The notes below the pieces were generated by a model. The model was not told the DNA's origin, did not search any database, and was given only the letters and a program-made list of their open reading frames with translations. A stretch of 64,000 bases of DNA from a virus. Shown here piece after piece: positions 29,982 through 37,243 of this stretch. Numbering within the stretch: position 1 is the stretch's first letter; the number at the start of each line of letters is the position of its first letter. Where the stretch lies: IMG/VR virus record IMGVR_UViG_3300042336_000327, positions 62,001 to 126,000 of that record. One strand, written 5' to 3'. A program made the position numbers and the translations under genes.

Positions 29982-30006
29982 CATAATACTCATTATGCTT
30001 TATAAT
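29978..30006 (+). promoter_or_regulatory. Consensus sigma70 promoter (TTGACA-17-TATAAT)
   Basis: A perfect -35 (29978-29983), 17-bp spacer and perfect -10 (30001-30006), starting in the stop codon of the HNH gene. It would drive tRNA-Gly and the oxygenase/cupin genes. Confidence 0.88.
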
Positions 30007-30011
30007 ATTTT

Positions 30012-30090
30012 AGTCCGTGTGAAGCGAAGATGCGCTGGGGTTCCGTGCCTGTGAAGAGGAAACTCTGAGGCTGGGTAAATCCCCACCATT
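30012..30090 (+). other. Non-coding leader of the tRNA-Gly transcript
   Basis: About 79 nt between the predicted start and tRNA-Gly, relatively GC-rich for this genome, with pairing possibilities such as GCGAAGATGCGC and GAGG-AAAC-TCTGAGG. It is neither a gene nor a second tRNA that I can fold. It could be a tRNA leader or a small structured RNA. Confidence 0.35.
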
Positions 30091-30162
30091 GCGGAGTTAG
30101 TTCAGCGGTAGAACGCTATCCTTCCAAGTTAGATGTCGTCGGTTCGATTCCGATACTCCGCT
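30091..30162 (+). tRNA. tRNA-Gly (anticodon TCC)
   Basis: A 72-nt cloverleaf: acceptor GCGGAGT/ACTCCGC, D arm AGTTCAGCGGTAGAAC, anticodon loop CTTCCAA (TCC), T arm TCGGTTCGATTCCGA, discriminator T. Confidence 0.95.
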
Positions 30163-30179
30163 CTTACGAAGTAGTAAAA

Positions 30180-30749
30180 ATGAGCATATACAATAATTAT
30201 TACTATATTCCTTCTGGCATTAAAAAAGAATTTTGTAGTCTAATACAAAAAGAATTTGGACAAGAATCTTTAACATCCTCAACGATTAGACTTCAAGATT
30301 CTCAATCTGCCATTGACTCTGATATAAGAAAAAGTAAAAATTTTTGGATACCAACAGACCATTGGGTTGCTGGTATGATGGCACACTTTATTAACTGTGC
30401 AAACTTAAATCTTTTTAATTATGATTTAACATCTTGGCACGATCAAATTCAATTTACAGTCTATGAGGGAAAAGGTTCTCATTATGCTTGGCACAGTGAT
30501 TTTACTACTGAACAGTACAATCCTGGTATAATAAGAAAACTAAGCATATCTCTTTGCTTATCATCAAAGGATGACTATGAAGGTGGAGAATTTCAACTCA
30601 TGTCTGGTCCGAGAAATATGAAAACAATTTCAATGGATGTTGGTGACGTAATCATATTCCCTTCAGATATAATACATAGAGTACGTCGATTAAAAAGTGG
30701 TAAAAGAATTTCTTTAGTTGGGTGGTATGGTGGACCAGCATTTAGATAG
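30180..30749 (+). CDS. PKHD-type 2OG-Fe(II) hydroxylase-like protein
   Basis: A 189-residue protein with the YbiX/PKHD hydroxylase layout: QFTVYEGKGSHYAWHSDF supplies the HxD ligands, RKLSISLCLSSKDDYEGGEF the central strands, VIIFPSDIIHRVRRLKSGKR the distal His, and RISLVGWYGGP the 2OG-binding Arg. Distant relatives hydroxylate proteins or peptides. Substrate unknown. It is the most canonical oxygenase in the window and overlaps the cupin gene by 23 bp. Confidence 0.85.
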   Translation: MSIYNNYYYIPSGIKKEFCSLIQKEFGQESLTSSTIRLQDSQSAIDSDIRKSKNFWIPTDHWVAGMMAHFINCANLNLFNYDLTSWHDQIQFTVYEGKGSHYAWHSDFTTEQYNPGIIRKLSISLCLSSKDDYEGGEFQLMSGPRNMKTISMDVGDVIIFPSDIIHRVRRLKSGKRISLVGWYGGPAFR

Positions 30750-31257
30750 TATAAAATTAACCAGAAATCATTATCCTTCAGTTAAGGATGTGACTTGGGA
30801 TGATGTTATGGATAAGGCATCTTCTGAGTTATCAGTACCACCTTTTACTGGTATTGTTATCTGGAATGATTATGAGATACATTCCTCAGTAAATCCACAT
30901 GAAAAAGTAAAACTCCGTAAAACTATTCATAGACAATTCACTAATCCACCAACTTTTGTTTTGCATAGTGATTATCGTCCAGGAACTTTAAATCAAATTT
31001 TTCAAGAAGTTTCTGCAAAGCAAGGATTAAAGGTCATGCATGTTTATTTTTCATTTGGACGTGATAACTTAACTTTTGGTGATCATAAAGATACGGTCGA
31101 TGTTTTGATATTGCAAGCAAAGGGAACAATGTCATATATCTGTGAAGGTATTACTTATAAATTGAATGTTGGAGATAGTCTTTTCATTCCAAAAGGTACA
31201 TATCATGAACCAGTTGTAACTGGTCCTAGAATTACATTAAGTTTTTCATGGGAGTAG
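30727..31257 (+). CDS. Cupin-domain protein of unknown function (176 aa)
   Basis: I chose ATG 30727 over a TTG nine bases earlier; it lies inside the oxygenase gene. Residues ~95-176 form a cupin: KVMHVYFSFGRDNLTFGDH, ILQAKGTMSYICEG and LNVGDSLFIPKGTYHEPV. This gives a partial metal site (His/Asp in the first motif, YHEP in the second). A role as a small-molecule isomerase or oxygenase is possible. It is flanked on both sides by 2OG oxygenases, suggesting a joint pathway. Confidence 0.75.
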   Translation: MVDQHLDSIKLTRNHYPSVKDVTWDDVMDKASSELSVPPFTGIVIWNDYEIHSSVNPHEKVKLRKTIHRQFTNPPTFVLHSDYRPGTLNQIFQEVSAKQGLKVMHVYFSFGRDNLTFGDHKDTVDVLILQAKGTMSYICEGITYKLNVGDSLFIPKGTYHEPVVTGPRITLSFSWE

Positions 31258-31261
31258 TCAT

Positions 31262-31876
31262 ATGATAAAAGTAATTGATAATGTTATTGGAAAAAGATAT
31301 CAAGAAGAAATAAAAGCCACTCTTTTTGGTAAAGTTTTTGATTGGCATTATAATCGTCTATTAACTTCTGATAATTATGGGAGTGCTTCTGGATTTACTC
31401 ATTGGTTGTGTGAAACCAGACCAGAGATGAACAGTAAGTACTATGATTTTTTTTCACCTCTAATTTATGAAGTTTCTAATAAATCTGGTGTAAATTATGA
31501 CCATGTAATAAGAGCTAGAACATTTTTTCAACTGCCATCAATGAATGAAAAGGACCATGACTTTTTTCATATTGATGATATTGAAGTTCCTCATACCGTA
31601 TTCTTATATTATGTGAATGATTCTGATGGAGATACGGTTATTCTGAAAAATAAATTTGAGTATGGTAAAGACGAAGATGATGATTCAACAGCAGGTAATC
31701 CAAACTGGCATAATCCAAAGGGTTTGATTACTGATGATGCACACATTGAAATCTTAGAAAGAGTTACTCCAAAACAAGGAAGAGTTGTGGTTTTTGATGG
31801 AGCACATTATCATGCTGCTGGAATTCCAAAGTACAATGAACGTATTGTTTTGAATTTTGATGTTTTTGTTCCCTAA
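31262..31876 (+). CDS. 2-oxoglutarate/Fe(II)-dependent oxygenase-like protein
   Basis: A 204-residue protein starting MIKVIDNVIGKRYQEE, of the same general architecture as the 2473-4066 group. FFHIDDIEVPHTVFLYYVND gives the HxD ligands, VVVFDGAHYHAAGIP the distal His, and NERIVLNFDVF the Arg. An acidic insertion (KDEDDDSTAGNPNWH) precedes the second motif. Substrate unknown. Last gene before the phosphate cassette. Confidence 0.76.
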   Translation: MIKVIDNVIGKRYQEEIKATLFGKVFDWHYNRLLTSDNYGSASGFTHWLCETRPEMNSKYYDFFSPLIYEVSNKSGVNYDHVIRARTFFQLPSMNEKDHDFFHIDDIEVPHTVFLYYVNDSDGDTVILKNKFEYGKDEDDDSTAGNPNWHNPKGLITDDAHIEILERVTPKQGRVVVFDGAHYHAAGIPKYNERIVLNFDVFVP

Positions 31877-31886
31877 CAATAATCTT

Positions 31887-31929
31887 AACCGTATCTTAAT
31901 TGACACAACCGATACGGTTATGCTATGAT
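31887..31929 (+). promoter_or_regulatory. Sigma70-like promoter spanned by a 9-bp inverted repeat
   Basis: TTGACA (31900-31905), 18 bp, TATGAT (31924-31929). AACCGTATC (31887-31895) and GATACGGTT (31911-31919) are perfect inverted arms enclosing the -35. No U-run follows, so an operator or mRNA structure is likelier than a simple terminator. It lies upstream of the porin gene. Confidence 0.6.
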
Positions 31930-31937
31930 ACCACCAA

Positions 31938-31978
31938 CTTAATTATCTTTTAAGATTTGGTTAAGTCACTCTAAATAC
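31938..31978 (+). promoter_or_regulatory. Predicted Pho box (four direct repeats with ~11-bp period)
   Basis: CTTAATTA, TTTAAGAT, GTTAAGTC and CTAAATAC follow one another with TAA at 31940, 31951, 31962 and 31972. The cyanobacterial Pho box is 8-bp CTTAACCT-like repeats with 3-bp spacers (11-bp period); on the reverse strand CTTAACCA is nearly exact. The last unit also reads CTAAATA, the late motif. A PhoB-type activator of the host could bind here. Confidence 0.65.
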
Positions 31979-32086
31979 TCCCGCATAGCAGACGCCCCAA
32001 CTACTCGCGTCTATATGTGACCCATAATACTTGAGGTATATCTGTATCTCTGGTACAATGTCGTTTAGTACTAAAAACAAACTTTT

Positions 32087-33589
32087 ATGAAATTCAAACA
32101 ACTGATGCTTGCACCTGTTGCTTTTGGAATGGTTGCTCCTGTTGCTGCGAATGCCGCAGACCTGAATATTGCAGCAGTCAACCAATACACTTCCACAGAA
32201 CAAGTTTCTAGCGTCACACAACTGTCTGATGTCCGTCCTACGGATTGGGCTTATCAGGCACTCAGCAATCTGGTTGAGCGTTATGGTTGCGTTGCTGGTT
32301 ATGAAAACGGAACTTACCTTGGTGGTAAGTCCATGACCCGTTTTGAAGCCGCTGCTCTTCTGAATGCTTGTCTGGATCGCGTAACTGAAGTTACCGATGA
32401 ACTCCAGCGTCTTGCTACTGAGTTCGCCAATGAACTTCAAGTTCTTCGTGGTCGCGTTGCCAAACTGGAGAAGCAGTCTGCTGCTCTTCAGGCACAACAG
32501 TTTTCCACTACTACCAAACTCAAGGGTGAAGCAACCTTCGTTCTGGGTGGTGTAGAAGGCGCCCGTCTTGCTAACAGTACCAACGTTGGAAACACTGCTT
32601 TCAACTATGACCTCCGTCTGAGTTTTGATACTTCCTTCACTGGTAAGGATCTGCTCAAGACCCGTCTGCGTTCGGGTAACTTCTCATCGCAACCTTTCGG
32701 TTCTTCCTCGTCACTGTTCAAACTGGACAAGGCAGAAACCTATGCGAACACGATGACGCTTGACCGTCTCTACTATCGCTTCCCTGCACTTGCTAAGGGC
32801 GTTTATCTGACCGCTGGTGCTCAGGTTCGTAACACTGAGATGGCATGGGTTCCTACCGCATATAAGTCGGACATCCTTGACTTCTTCTCCGTTGCTGGTG
32901 CTCCTGGTGTCTATAACAAGGCAACTGGTTCTGGTTTCGGTGTAGAGTGGGTACAACCCACCAAGAAGGGTAAAGGTGGTTTCGTTGCTAACCTGAACTA
33001 TGTTGCCCAGAGCGGTAACGATTCTACCAAAGGTCAGTTTGATGAAGATGGTTCTCTGAACACTCTTGCTCAAGTTGGGTATCGTGCTCCTCAGTATGGT
33101 ATTGCTTTCGGTTACCGCTACGGCACTGAAGGAACTCGCGTCCGTAACTTCAACGCTCTGGGTGGTGGTTCTGGTAACCTTGCTGCTAACCAAACCTCCA
33201 ATGGTTATGCGATTAATGCTTACTGGCAACCCAAGAAGTCGGGCATCATTCCTTCTGTGAGTGCTGCTTATGGTTGGAACACCGTAAGTCTGTCTAACAA
33301 CCGCACGACTCCTAATGCTGCTACCGATTCACAAACTTGGATGGCAGGTCTTCAGTGGAGCGATGTGTTTGTGAAGGGTAATGCCGCTGGTTTCGCCATC
33401 GGTGCTCCTGGTAATGCTGCTACTCTGAATGATGACCAAAAGGCAATTATGTGGGAAGCCTTCTATCGTTACAAGGTTAGCGATGCGATTAGCGTGACTC
33501 CTGCGGTCTTCTATGTGTCCAACAACCAAGGTCTGAAGCAAGCTTCGGACAATTATGGTGGTGTGATTCAGACGACCTTCCGCTTCTGA
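32087..33589 (+). CDS. Cyanobacterial SLH-domain outer-membrane porin (Som-like)
   Basis: A 500-residue porin. Signal peptide MKFKQLMLAPVAFGMVAPVA, cleaved near ANA-AD. The S-layer homology domain has LSDVRPTDWAYQALSNLVER and RFEAAALLNACLDRV, as in cyanobacterial Som porins where it binds peptidoglycan. A coiled segment follows (ELQVLRGRVAKLEKQSAAL), then an OprB-type beta-barrel ending IQTTFRF with an aromatic last residue. Codon use is visibly more GC-rich than neighbours, as for pstS, suggesting acquisition from a host. It would raise outer-membrane permeability, probably to phosphate or small organic solutes. Confidence 0.92.
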   Translation: MKFKQLMLAPVAFGMVAPVAANAADLNIAAVNQYTSTEQVSSVTQLSDVRPTDWAYQALSNLVERYGCVAGYENGTYLGGKSMTRFEAAALLNACLDRVTEVTDELQRLATEFANELQVLRGRVAKLEKQSAALQAQQFSTTTKLKGEATFVLGGVEGARLANSTNVGNTAFNYDLRLSFDTSFTGKDLLKTRLRSGNFSSQPFGSSSSLFKLDKAETYANTMTLDRLYYRFPALAKGVYLTAGAQVRNTEMAWVPTAYKSDILDFFSVAGAPGVYNKATGSGFGVEWVQPTKKGKGGFVANLNYVAQSGNDSTKGQFDEDGSLNTLAQVGYRAPQYGIAFGYRYGTEGTRVRNFNALGGGSGNLAANQTSNGYAINAYWQPKKSGIIPSVSAAYGWNTVSLSNNRTTPNAATDSQTWMAGLQWSDVFVKGNAAGFAIGAPGNAATLNDDQKAIMWEAFYRYKVSDAISVTPAVFYVSNNQGLKQASDNYGGVIQTTFRF

Positions 33590-33608
33590 TAGTATCTTTA
33601 TACCTCTA

Positions 33609-33632
33609 AACCTCCTTTCGGGGAGGTTTTTT
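33609..33632 (+). terminator. Rho-independent terminator after the porin gene
   Basis: AACCTCC (33609-33615) pairs with GGAGGTT (33622-33628) and a T-run follows to 33632. Confidence 0.9.
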
Positions 33633-33646
33633 GGTGTTTGGCGACA

Positions 33647-33679
33647 TTTAACTTTCTCTTAAACTTAATCGAGTACAAT
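33647..33679 (+). promoter_or_regulatory. Predicted Pho box and -10 element of pstS
   Basis: TTTAACTT (33647-33654), TCT, CTTAAACT (33658-33665): two 8-bp direct repeats with a 3-bp spacer, then TACAAT (33674-33679) as -10, with no TTGACA-like -35. This is the arrangement of PhoB-activated promoters. Cyanophage pstS is known to respond to host phosphate stress via PhoBR. Confidence 0.75.
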
Positions 33680-33701
33680 TACAAAGAAGTTTTTAATTCT
33701 C

Positions 33702-34679
33702 ATGAAACTCAAACATATTGCTACAATCGGTCTCGCTCTTGCTCCCGCTACCGCATTTGCTGGACCTGCTATTAATGGTGCTGGTGCTACCTTCCCTGCA
33801 CCTATCTACCAGCGTTGGTTCGTTGATTATTCTTCCACCACTGGTGAAAAAGTCAATTATCAGTCCGTTGGTTCTGGTGCTGGCGTTCGCCAGTTCGTTG
33901 CTGGAACTGTTGATTTTGGTGCTACTGATGAACCTATCAAAGCAAAGGAAGCAGCAAAAGTAAAGCGTGGTGTCGTTCAGATTCCTATGGTCGGTGGAAC
34001 TATTGCTGTTGCCTATAACAAGCCTGGATGCAAACTGAAACTGACTCAGAAACAAGTTGTCCATATCTTTATGGGACACATCAAGGACTGGAAGGAAGTT
34101 GGTTGTGCTGCTGGTTCTATCAGAGTTGTCCATCGTTCAGACGGTTCTGGAACTACCTATGCATTCACTAATTCTCTGGATGCTTTTGGTGGTTGGACTG
34201 CGGGTGTTGGTAAGTCAATCAACTGGCCTACTGGTGTTGGTGCTAAAGGTAACGAAGGCGTTGCTGGAACCCTTTCTAACACTCCTGGCGGTATCGGTTA
34301 TCTGAACACTGGATTCGTTCGTGCTAACAAACTCCAGGCTGCTGTGCTTCAGAACAAGGCAGGTAAGTTTGTTGGACCTTCTGCTGTGACTGGTGCTGCC
34401 GCTCTGAATGGCATCAAACTGGACCCCGTGACCCTTGCTGGAGAAGATCCCAATCCTGCAGGTGCCCGTGCCTATCCTATCTCCACTCTGACTTGGATTC
34501 TTGCCTATAAGAGTGGTTATGCTCCTGGTAAGGCATCTGCTGTTCGTGATGCTCTGAACTATGCTCTGAGTTCTAAGGCACAGTCGATTGCTGATGACCT
34601 GGGTTATGTTCCTCTTGCTGGTTCGGTCCTGAACCGTGCCCGTCTGAAAGTTCAACAAGTCGGTCTGGGCGAGAAGTGA
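33702..34679 (+). CDS. pstS: Phosphate ABC transporter substrate-binding protein
   Basis: A 325-residue periplasmic protein. Signal peptide MKLKHIATIGLALAPATAFA. Phosphate-binding segments: INGAGATFPAPIYQRWF, YQSVGSGAGVRQF, DFGATDEPI, HRSDGSGTTYAFTN and NTPGGIGYL. It would feed phosphate to the host PstCAB transporter during infection. A typical auxiliary gene of cyanophages from phosphate-poor waters. GC-rich codon use matches the adjacent porin. Own Pho-box promoter and terminator. Confidence 0.96.
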   Translation: MKLKHIATIGLALAPATAFAGPAINGAGATFPAPIYQRWFVDYSSTTGEKVNYQSVGSGAGVRQFVAGTVDFGATDEPIKAKEAAKVKRGVVQIPMVGGTIAVAYNKPGCKLKLTQKQVVHIFMGHIKDWKEVGCAAGSIRVVHRSDGSGTTYAFTNSLDAFGGWTAGVGKSINWPTGVGAKGNEGVAGTLSNTPGGIGYLNTGFVRANKLQAAVLQNKAGKFVGPSAVTGAAALNGIKLDPVTLAGEDPNPAGARAYPISTLTWILAYKSGYAPGKASAVRDALNYALSSKAQSIADDLGYVPLAGSVLNRARLKVQQVGLGEK

Positions 34680-34686
34680 TACATAG

Positions 34687-34720
34687 GGGGGTTGACAAAA
34701 CCCCCTTTTTAATGTATTAT
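34687..34720 (+). promoter_or_regulatory. Composite terminator hairpin and sigma70-like promoter
   Basis: GGGGGTT (34687-34693), loop GACAA, AACCCCC (34699-34705) and five T's end pstS. The same bases contain TTGACA (34692-34697), and TATTAT (34715-34720) follows after 17 bp, as a promoter for 34742. Confidence 0.82.
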
Positions 34721-34741
34721 AAGTAACGAGTCAGGTGGTTT

Positions 34742-34954
34742 ATGTCTCTTCTTTCACAACTCGATAGACAACTTGCTATTACTGCCTTTGAGCATTATGC
34801 GGATTTTCTTAAAAGTGAAATTTCTTTTATTGAAGATTCTGACTTAGTTGGAGATTCAAACTATCCAGAATATACTACATATAAACAAGAACTGTATGAG
34901 TTAAATACTCTTCTTAACTGGGTTCGTTTGGAATACTTCAAGAATGAAAATTAA
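34742..34954 (+). CDS. Small acidic protein of unknown function (70 aa)
   Basis: MSLLSQLDRQLAITAFEHYA followed by an acidic stretch and a helical end (LYELNTLLNWVRLEYF). No domain recognised. It follows its own composite promoter and overlaps the next small gene by 11 bp. Confidence 0.72.
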   Translation: MSLLSQLDRQLAITAFEHYADFLKSEISFIEDSDLVGDSNYPEYTTYKQELYELNTLLNWVRLEYFKNEN

Positions 34955-35108
34955 TCTCTGGTATTGTAAAGATATGAACCTCTGGCGTTGGACTTTGACT
35001 GATGATCATCGTCCAATTGTCAGACAAGAATCTGGACAACAAAAACATCTACGTGATGCTATGAATGATGTAGCAAATACTGTAGAATACATTATGGATA
35101 AACATTGA
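34944..35108 (+). CDS. Small protein of unknown function (54 aa)
   Basis: ATG 34944 inside the previous gene; ends TGA 35106-35108, eight bases before tRNA-Val. Product MKINLWYCKDMNLWRWTLTD, then QKHLRDAMNDVANTVEYI, a pattern I associate with conserved small cyanophage proteins. Function unknown. Confidence 0.7.
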   Translation: MKINLWYCKDMNLWRWTLTDDHRPIVRQESGQQKHLRDAMNDVANTVEYIMDKH

Positions 35109-35115
35109 ATTGATT

Positions 35116-35187
35116 GGGCGATTAGCGCAGCGGTAGCGCAGTTGCTTTACACGCAATTGGTCGGCGGTTCGAATCCGTCATCGCCCA
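35116..35187 (+). tRNA. tRNA-Val (anticodon TAC)
   Basis: A 72-nt cloverleaf: acceptor GGGCGAT/ATCGCCC, D arm AGCGCAGCGGTAGCGC, anticodon loop TTTACAC (TAC) in stem GTTGC/GCAAT, T arm GCGGTTCGAATCCGT, discriminator A. Confidence 0.95.
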
Positions 35188-35190
35188 CTT

Positions 35191-35215
35191 TATAAATACT
35201 TCAAAAAAGAAGTAT
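35191..35215 (+). promoter_or_regulatory. Late promoter TATAAATA with a hairpin before dps
   Basis: TATAAATA (35191-35198) overlaps ATACTTC (35196-35202), which pairs with GAAGTAT (35209-35215) around six A's; ATG 35217 follows at once. A transcript from the late motif would begin near the end of the 5' arm. Confidence 0.6.
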
Positions 35216-35216
35216 A

Positions 35217-35777
35217 ATGGAAAAACTTTTCAAACAATTGAGTGATATTCAGGCATCTTTGTTTGTCTTGTTTCATAAGACATGGATTTATCATTGGAAT
35301 GTTGTAGGACCTGATTTTCACCAACTACATACTCTCTTCGGTGAGCAATATACTGCAATGTTTGAAGAGATCGATCGTCTGACTGAACATATGAGATTTC
35401 TTGGTATGAAACCAGTGAGCACACTAACTAGAATCACTGAAGTCACTCATATTGAACAAGCATCAAATAGTGCTCAGGGAATCAACGCTAAGATGATGGT
35501 GAAGCAACTTCTTGGTGATAATCAAACACTTATTGATATGCTAATTGATGCTTCCAATTCTGCTGAAAGAATTGAGAGTCTTGCTACAGCAAATATTCTT
35601 CAGGACTTAATGGAGTCTCATGGCAAATATGTGTGGATGTTGAGGTCTATCTCAGAGACTGCCAGATCGGCATCTGCGGCACTAGAAGATATCCAAGTAG
35701 AAGTAGAAGTTCCTCAACAAGCACCTGTACAAACTGAGTCAGTCGAAGAACCAATTGAAGAAGTAATTCCAGAATAA
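35217..35777 (+). CDS. Dps-family ferritin-like protein
   Basis: A 186-residue protein. LFHKTWIYHWNVVGPDFHQL and GEQYTAMFEEIDRLTEHMRF carry the ferroxidase His, Asp and Glu residues that Dps proteins share across the dimer interface. Dps oxidises and stores iron and protects DNA from peroxide damage. A ~35-residue acidic Glu/Gln/Pro tail is extra relative to bacterial Dps. Its late promoter suggests a role late in infection or in particle DNA protection. Confidence 0.88.
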   Translation: MEKLFKQLSDIQASLFVLFHKTWIYHWNVVGPDFHQLHTLFGEQYTAMFEEIDRLTEHMRFLGMKPVSTLTRITEVTHIEQASNSAQGINAKMMVKQLLGDNQTLIDMLIDASNSAERIESLATANILQDLMESHGKYVWMLRSISETARSASAALEDIQVEVEVPQQAPVQTESVEEPIEEVIPE

Positions 35778-35799
35778 TAAAGTTAATTATTTTTAAACC

Positions 35800-36051
35800 A
35801 TGATTGTAATTAGATGTAAAGAGTGTGGAGTCGAATTGACTAGCCACCCTACAAAAACAAGGTGCTGTGGGTGTTCTAATATGACCACAGTTAGAGGGGA
35901 AACTATTACTGCTTTAGATTTGTCTAAAATTGTAATGGTATCTTCTAATGCTTCAAATCAAAAATCAAGTGTCTTTTCCAATGAAGACCTAGAATATCAA
36001 AATGCTCGTAGAAATAGAAAAGTAAGACGTTTAGATTTTGAAGTTAGATAG
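35800..36051 (+). CDS. Small zinc-ribbon-like protein (83 aa)
   Basis: The N-terminus has CKECGVELTSHPTKTRCCGC, two CxxC-type knuckles suggesting a zinc ribbon. The C-terminus is basic (YQNARRNRKVRRLDF). It may be a nucleic-acid-binding regulator. Its 3' end overlaps the convergent reverse-strand gene by eight bases. Confidence 0.72.
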   Translation: MIVIRCKECGVELTSHPTKTRCCGCSNMTTVRGETITALDLSKIVMVSSNASNQKSSVFSNEDLEYQNARRNRKVRRLDFEVR

Positions 36052-36652
36052 GTCTTAGTATAGTATTTTCATCATAACGTGCATACTGAAATCCATCATC
36101 ATTTAGTTTTCCAAAACCAAATCTGCGAGCAACCAAAGAACGTTGGTGTTTTCCAATAACCAGTGAAGACTCTGTAAAACCATCGTTTAGTTTTGGTCCA
36201 TGTGGTTTTGCAACTAAAACATCTCCAGGTCTTGGAGAAAGTTTGACCATACCCTCTTCTAAATTTTTATAAGTATATTTCATAAAGTTATAGAAGATTT
36301 TTTTCCTTTCTTCTAATGAAAATTCGTTTGGTTGCTTAGTATATTTGACTTCATAACCAACCTCTGCAACTCTGGTTTTTTCATGAAAATAAATTCTTTC
36401 TGCTAAAGTTTTTATTTTTTCTTCTAACTGTGGTGAGTTATAATGGTCTTCAAACTCTAAGTATAAGTAACTTTTTTTAGTTTGATAAAGTATTATAAAT
36501 GTATAAATTGCTAGAGCGCCATCCTCACATTTAAAATTGACTTGTTGATATCTTTTATTTTCTTTTGGATAAACTGGAGACCTATCACGATATCCAAGTT
36601 TTTTGAGTAGTCTTTCAAACTCAATTCTTTTTGTTGATGGGGTGATAAGCAC
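36044..36652 (-). CDS. Unknown protein (202 aa), reverse strand
   Basis: A GTG start at 36652 on the reverse strand; no upstream ATG. The product (MLITPSTKRIEFERLLKKLG, ending QYARYDENTILRPI) is rich in Lys, Tyr and Glu with mixed alpha/beta character. A GDVLVAKPHGPKLND loop stands out. No domain recognised. It lies convergent to the zinc-ribbon gene and divergent from tRNA-Ser; one of only five reverse-strand genes here. Confidence 0.68.
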   Translation of the reverse strand: MLITPSTKRIEFERLLKKLGYRDRSPVYPKENKRYQQVNFKCEDGALAIYTFIILYQTKKSYLYLEFEDHYNSPQLEEKIKTLAERIYFHEKTRVAEVGYEVKYTKQPNEFSLEERKKIFYNFMKYTYKNLEEGMVKLSPRPGDVLVAKPHGPKLNDGFTESSLVIGKHQRSLVARRFGFGKLNDDGFQYARYDENTILRPI

Positions 36653-36681
36653 TTGACGAAATTGAATAGATAGTGTATATT
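36653..36681 (+). promoter_or_regulatory. Sigma70-like promoter of tRNA-Ser
   Basis: TTGACG (36653-36658), 17 bp, TATATT (36676-36681), 11 bp before the tRNA. Confidence 0.68.
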
Positions 36682-36692
36682 ATAACATAATC

Positions 36693-36778
36693 GGAAGATT
36701 GGCCGAGTGGTTGATGGCGTTAGTCTTGAAAACTAATAACGTTAATAGCGTTCCAGGGTTCGAATCCCTGATCTTCCT
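36693..36778 (+). tRNA. tRNA-Ser (anticodon TGA)
   Basis: An 86-nt class II tRNA: acceptor GGAAGAT/ATCTTCC, anticodon loop CTTGAAA (TGA) in stem TTAGT/ACTAA, long variable arm AACGTTAATAGCGTT, T arm AGGGTTCGAATCCCT, discriminator T. Confidence 0.95.
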
Positions 36779-36838
36779 TGTTACAAATATTACAAAGTTT
36801 TAGATTTTCTTAATCTATATTTTTGTATCAACACATAG

Positions 36839-36869
36839 TTGACATAGTAAAAGTACTCACTAGTATAAC
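36839..36869 (+). promoter_or_regulatory. Possible promoter before the small-gene string
   Basis: TTGACA (36839-36844) with TATAAC (36864-36869) after 19 bp or TAGTAT (36861-36866) after 16 bp; spacing is suboptimal. The region 36779-36893 otherwise holds only AT-rich sequence. Confidence 0.4.
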
Positions 36870-36893
36870 TAATAATATTCAATCTAAAACCCT

Positions 36894-37043
36894 ATGGATC
36901 AACGCACCTACGACAATTGGGTGAAGATCAAGGAGACGTTTGAAACGTCTGGTAATACGGACAATATGTTCTACAAAAGATCAGTTGAAATCGTAAAGAC
37001 CAGAAAAGACCCACTTGCGAAGTTTCTTGGAGATGAGAAGTGA
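36894..37043 (+). CDS. Small protein of unknown function (49 aa)
   Basis: ATG 36894 to TGA 37041-37043, which overlaps the next ATG (TGATG). Product MDQRTYDNWVKIKETFETSG, ending KDPLAKFLGDEK; soluble, charged. Coupled translation supports it. Confidence 0.68.
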   Translation: MDQRTYDNWVKIKETFETSGNTDNMFYKRSVEIVKTRKDPLAKFLGDEK

Positions 37044-37243
37044 TGGAACCTCAAGACGAGTTTGTAAGCCGTTCTGAAGTTCAGGAGATGATTGATGCTG
37101 CTATACGACGACACAACCGTAATGCTTCTATCATTAGCATGTGCGTCGGTTGGGTGGTTCTTGCTTTATTTGCTGAAGGACTCCTCCGACTTGTAGGTGT
37201 TATTCCGCCTGTATTACCATGGCTCAACATTACCCTGAACTAA
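37043..37243 (+). CDS. Small membrane protein (66 aa)
   Basis: ATG 37043 (TGATG overlap) rather than the GTG three bases upstream. A charged N-terminus (MEPQDEFVSRSEVQEMIDAA) and one membrane helix (ISMCVGWVVLALFAEGLLRL). The 3' end overlaps the next small gene by 25 bp. Confidence 0.68.
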   Translation: MEPQDEFVSRSEVQEMIDAAIRRHNRNASIISMCVGWVVLALFAEGLLRLVGVIPPVLPWLNITLN

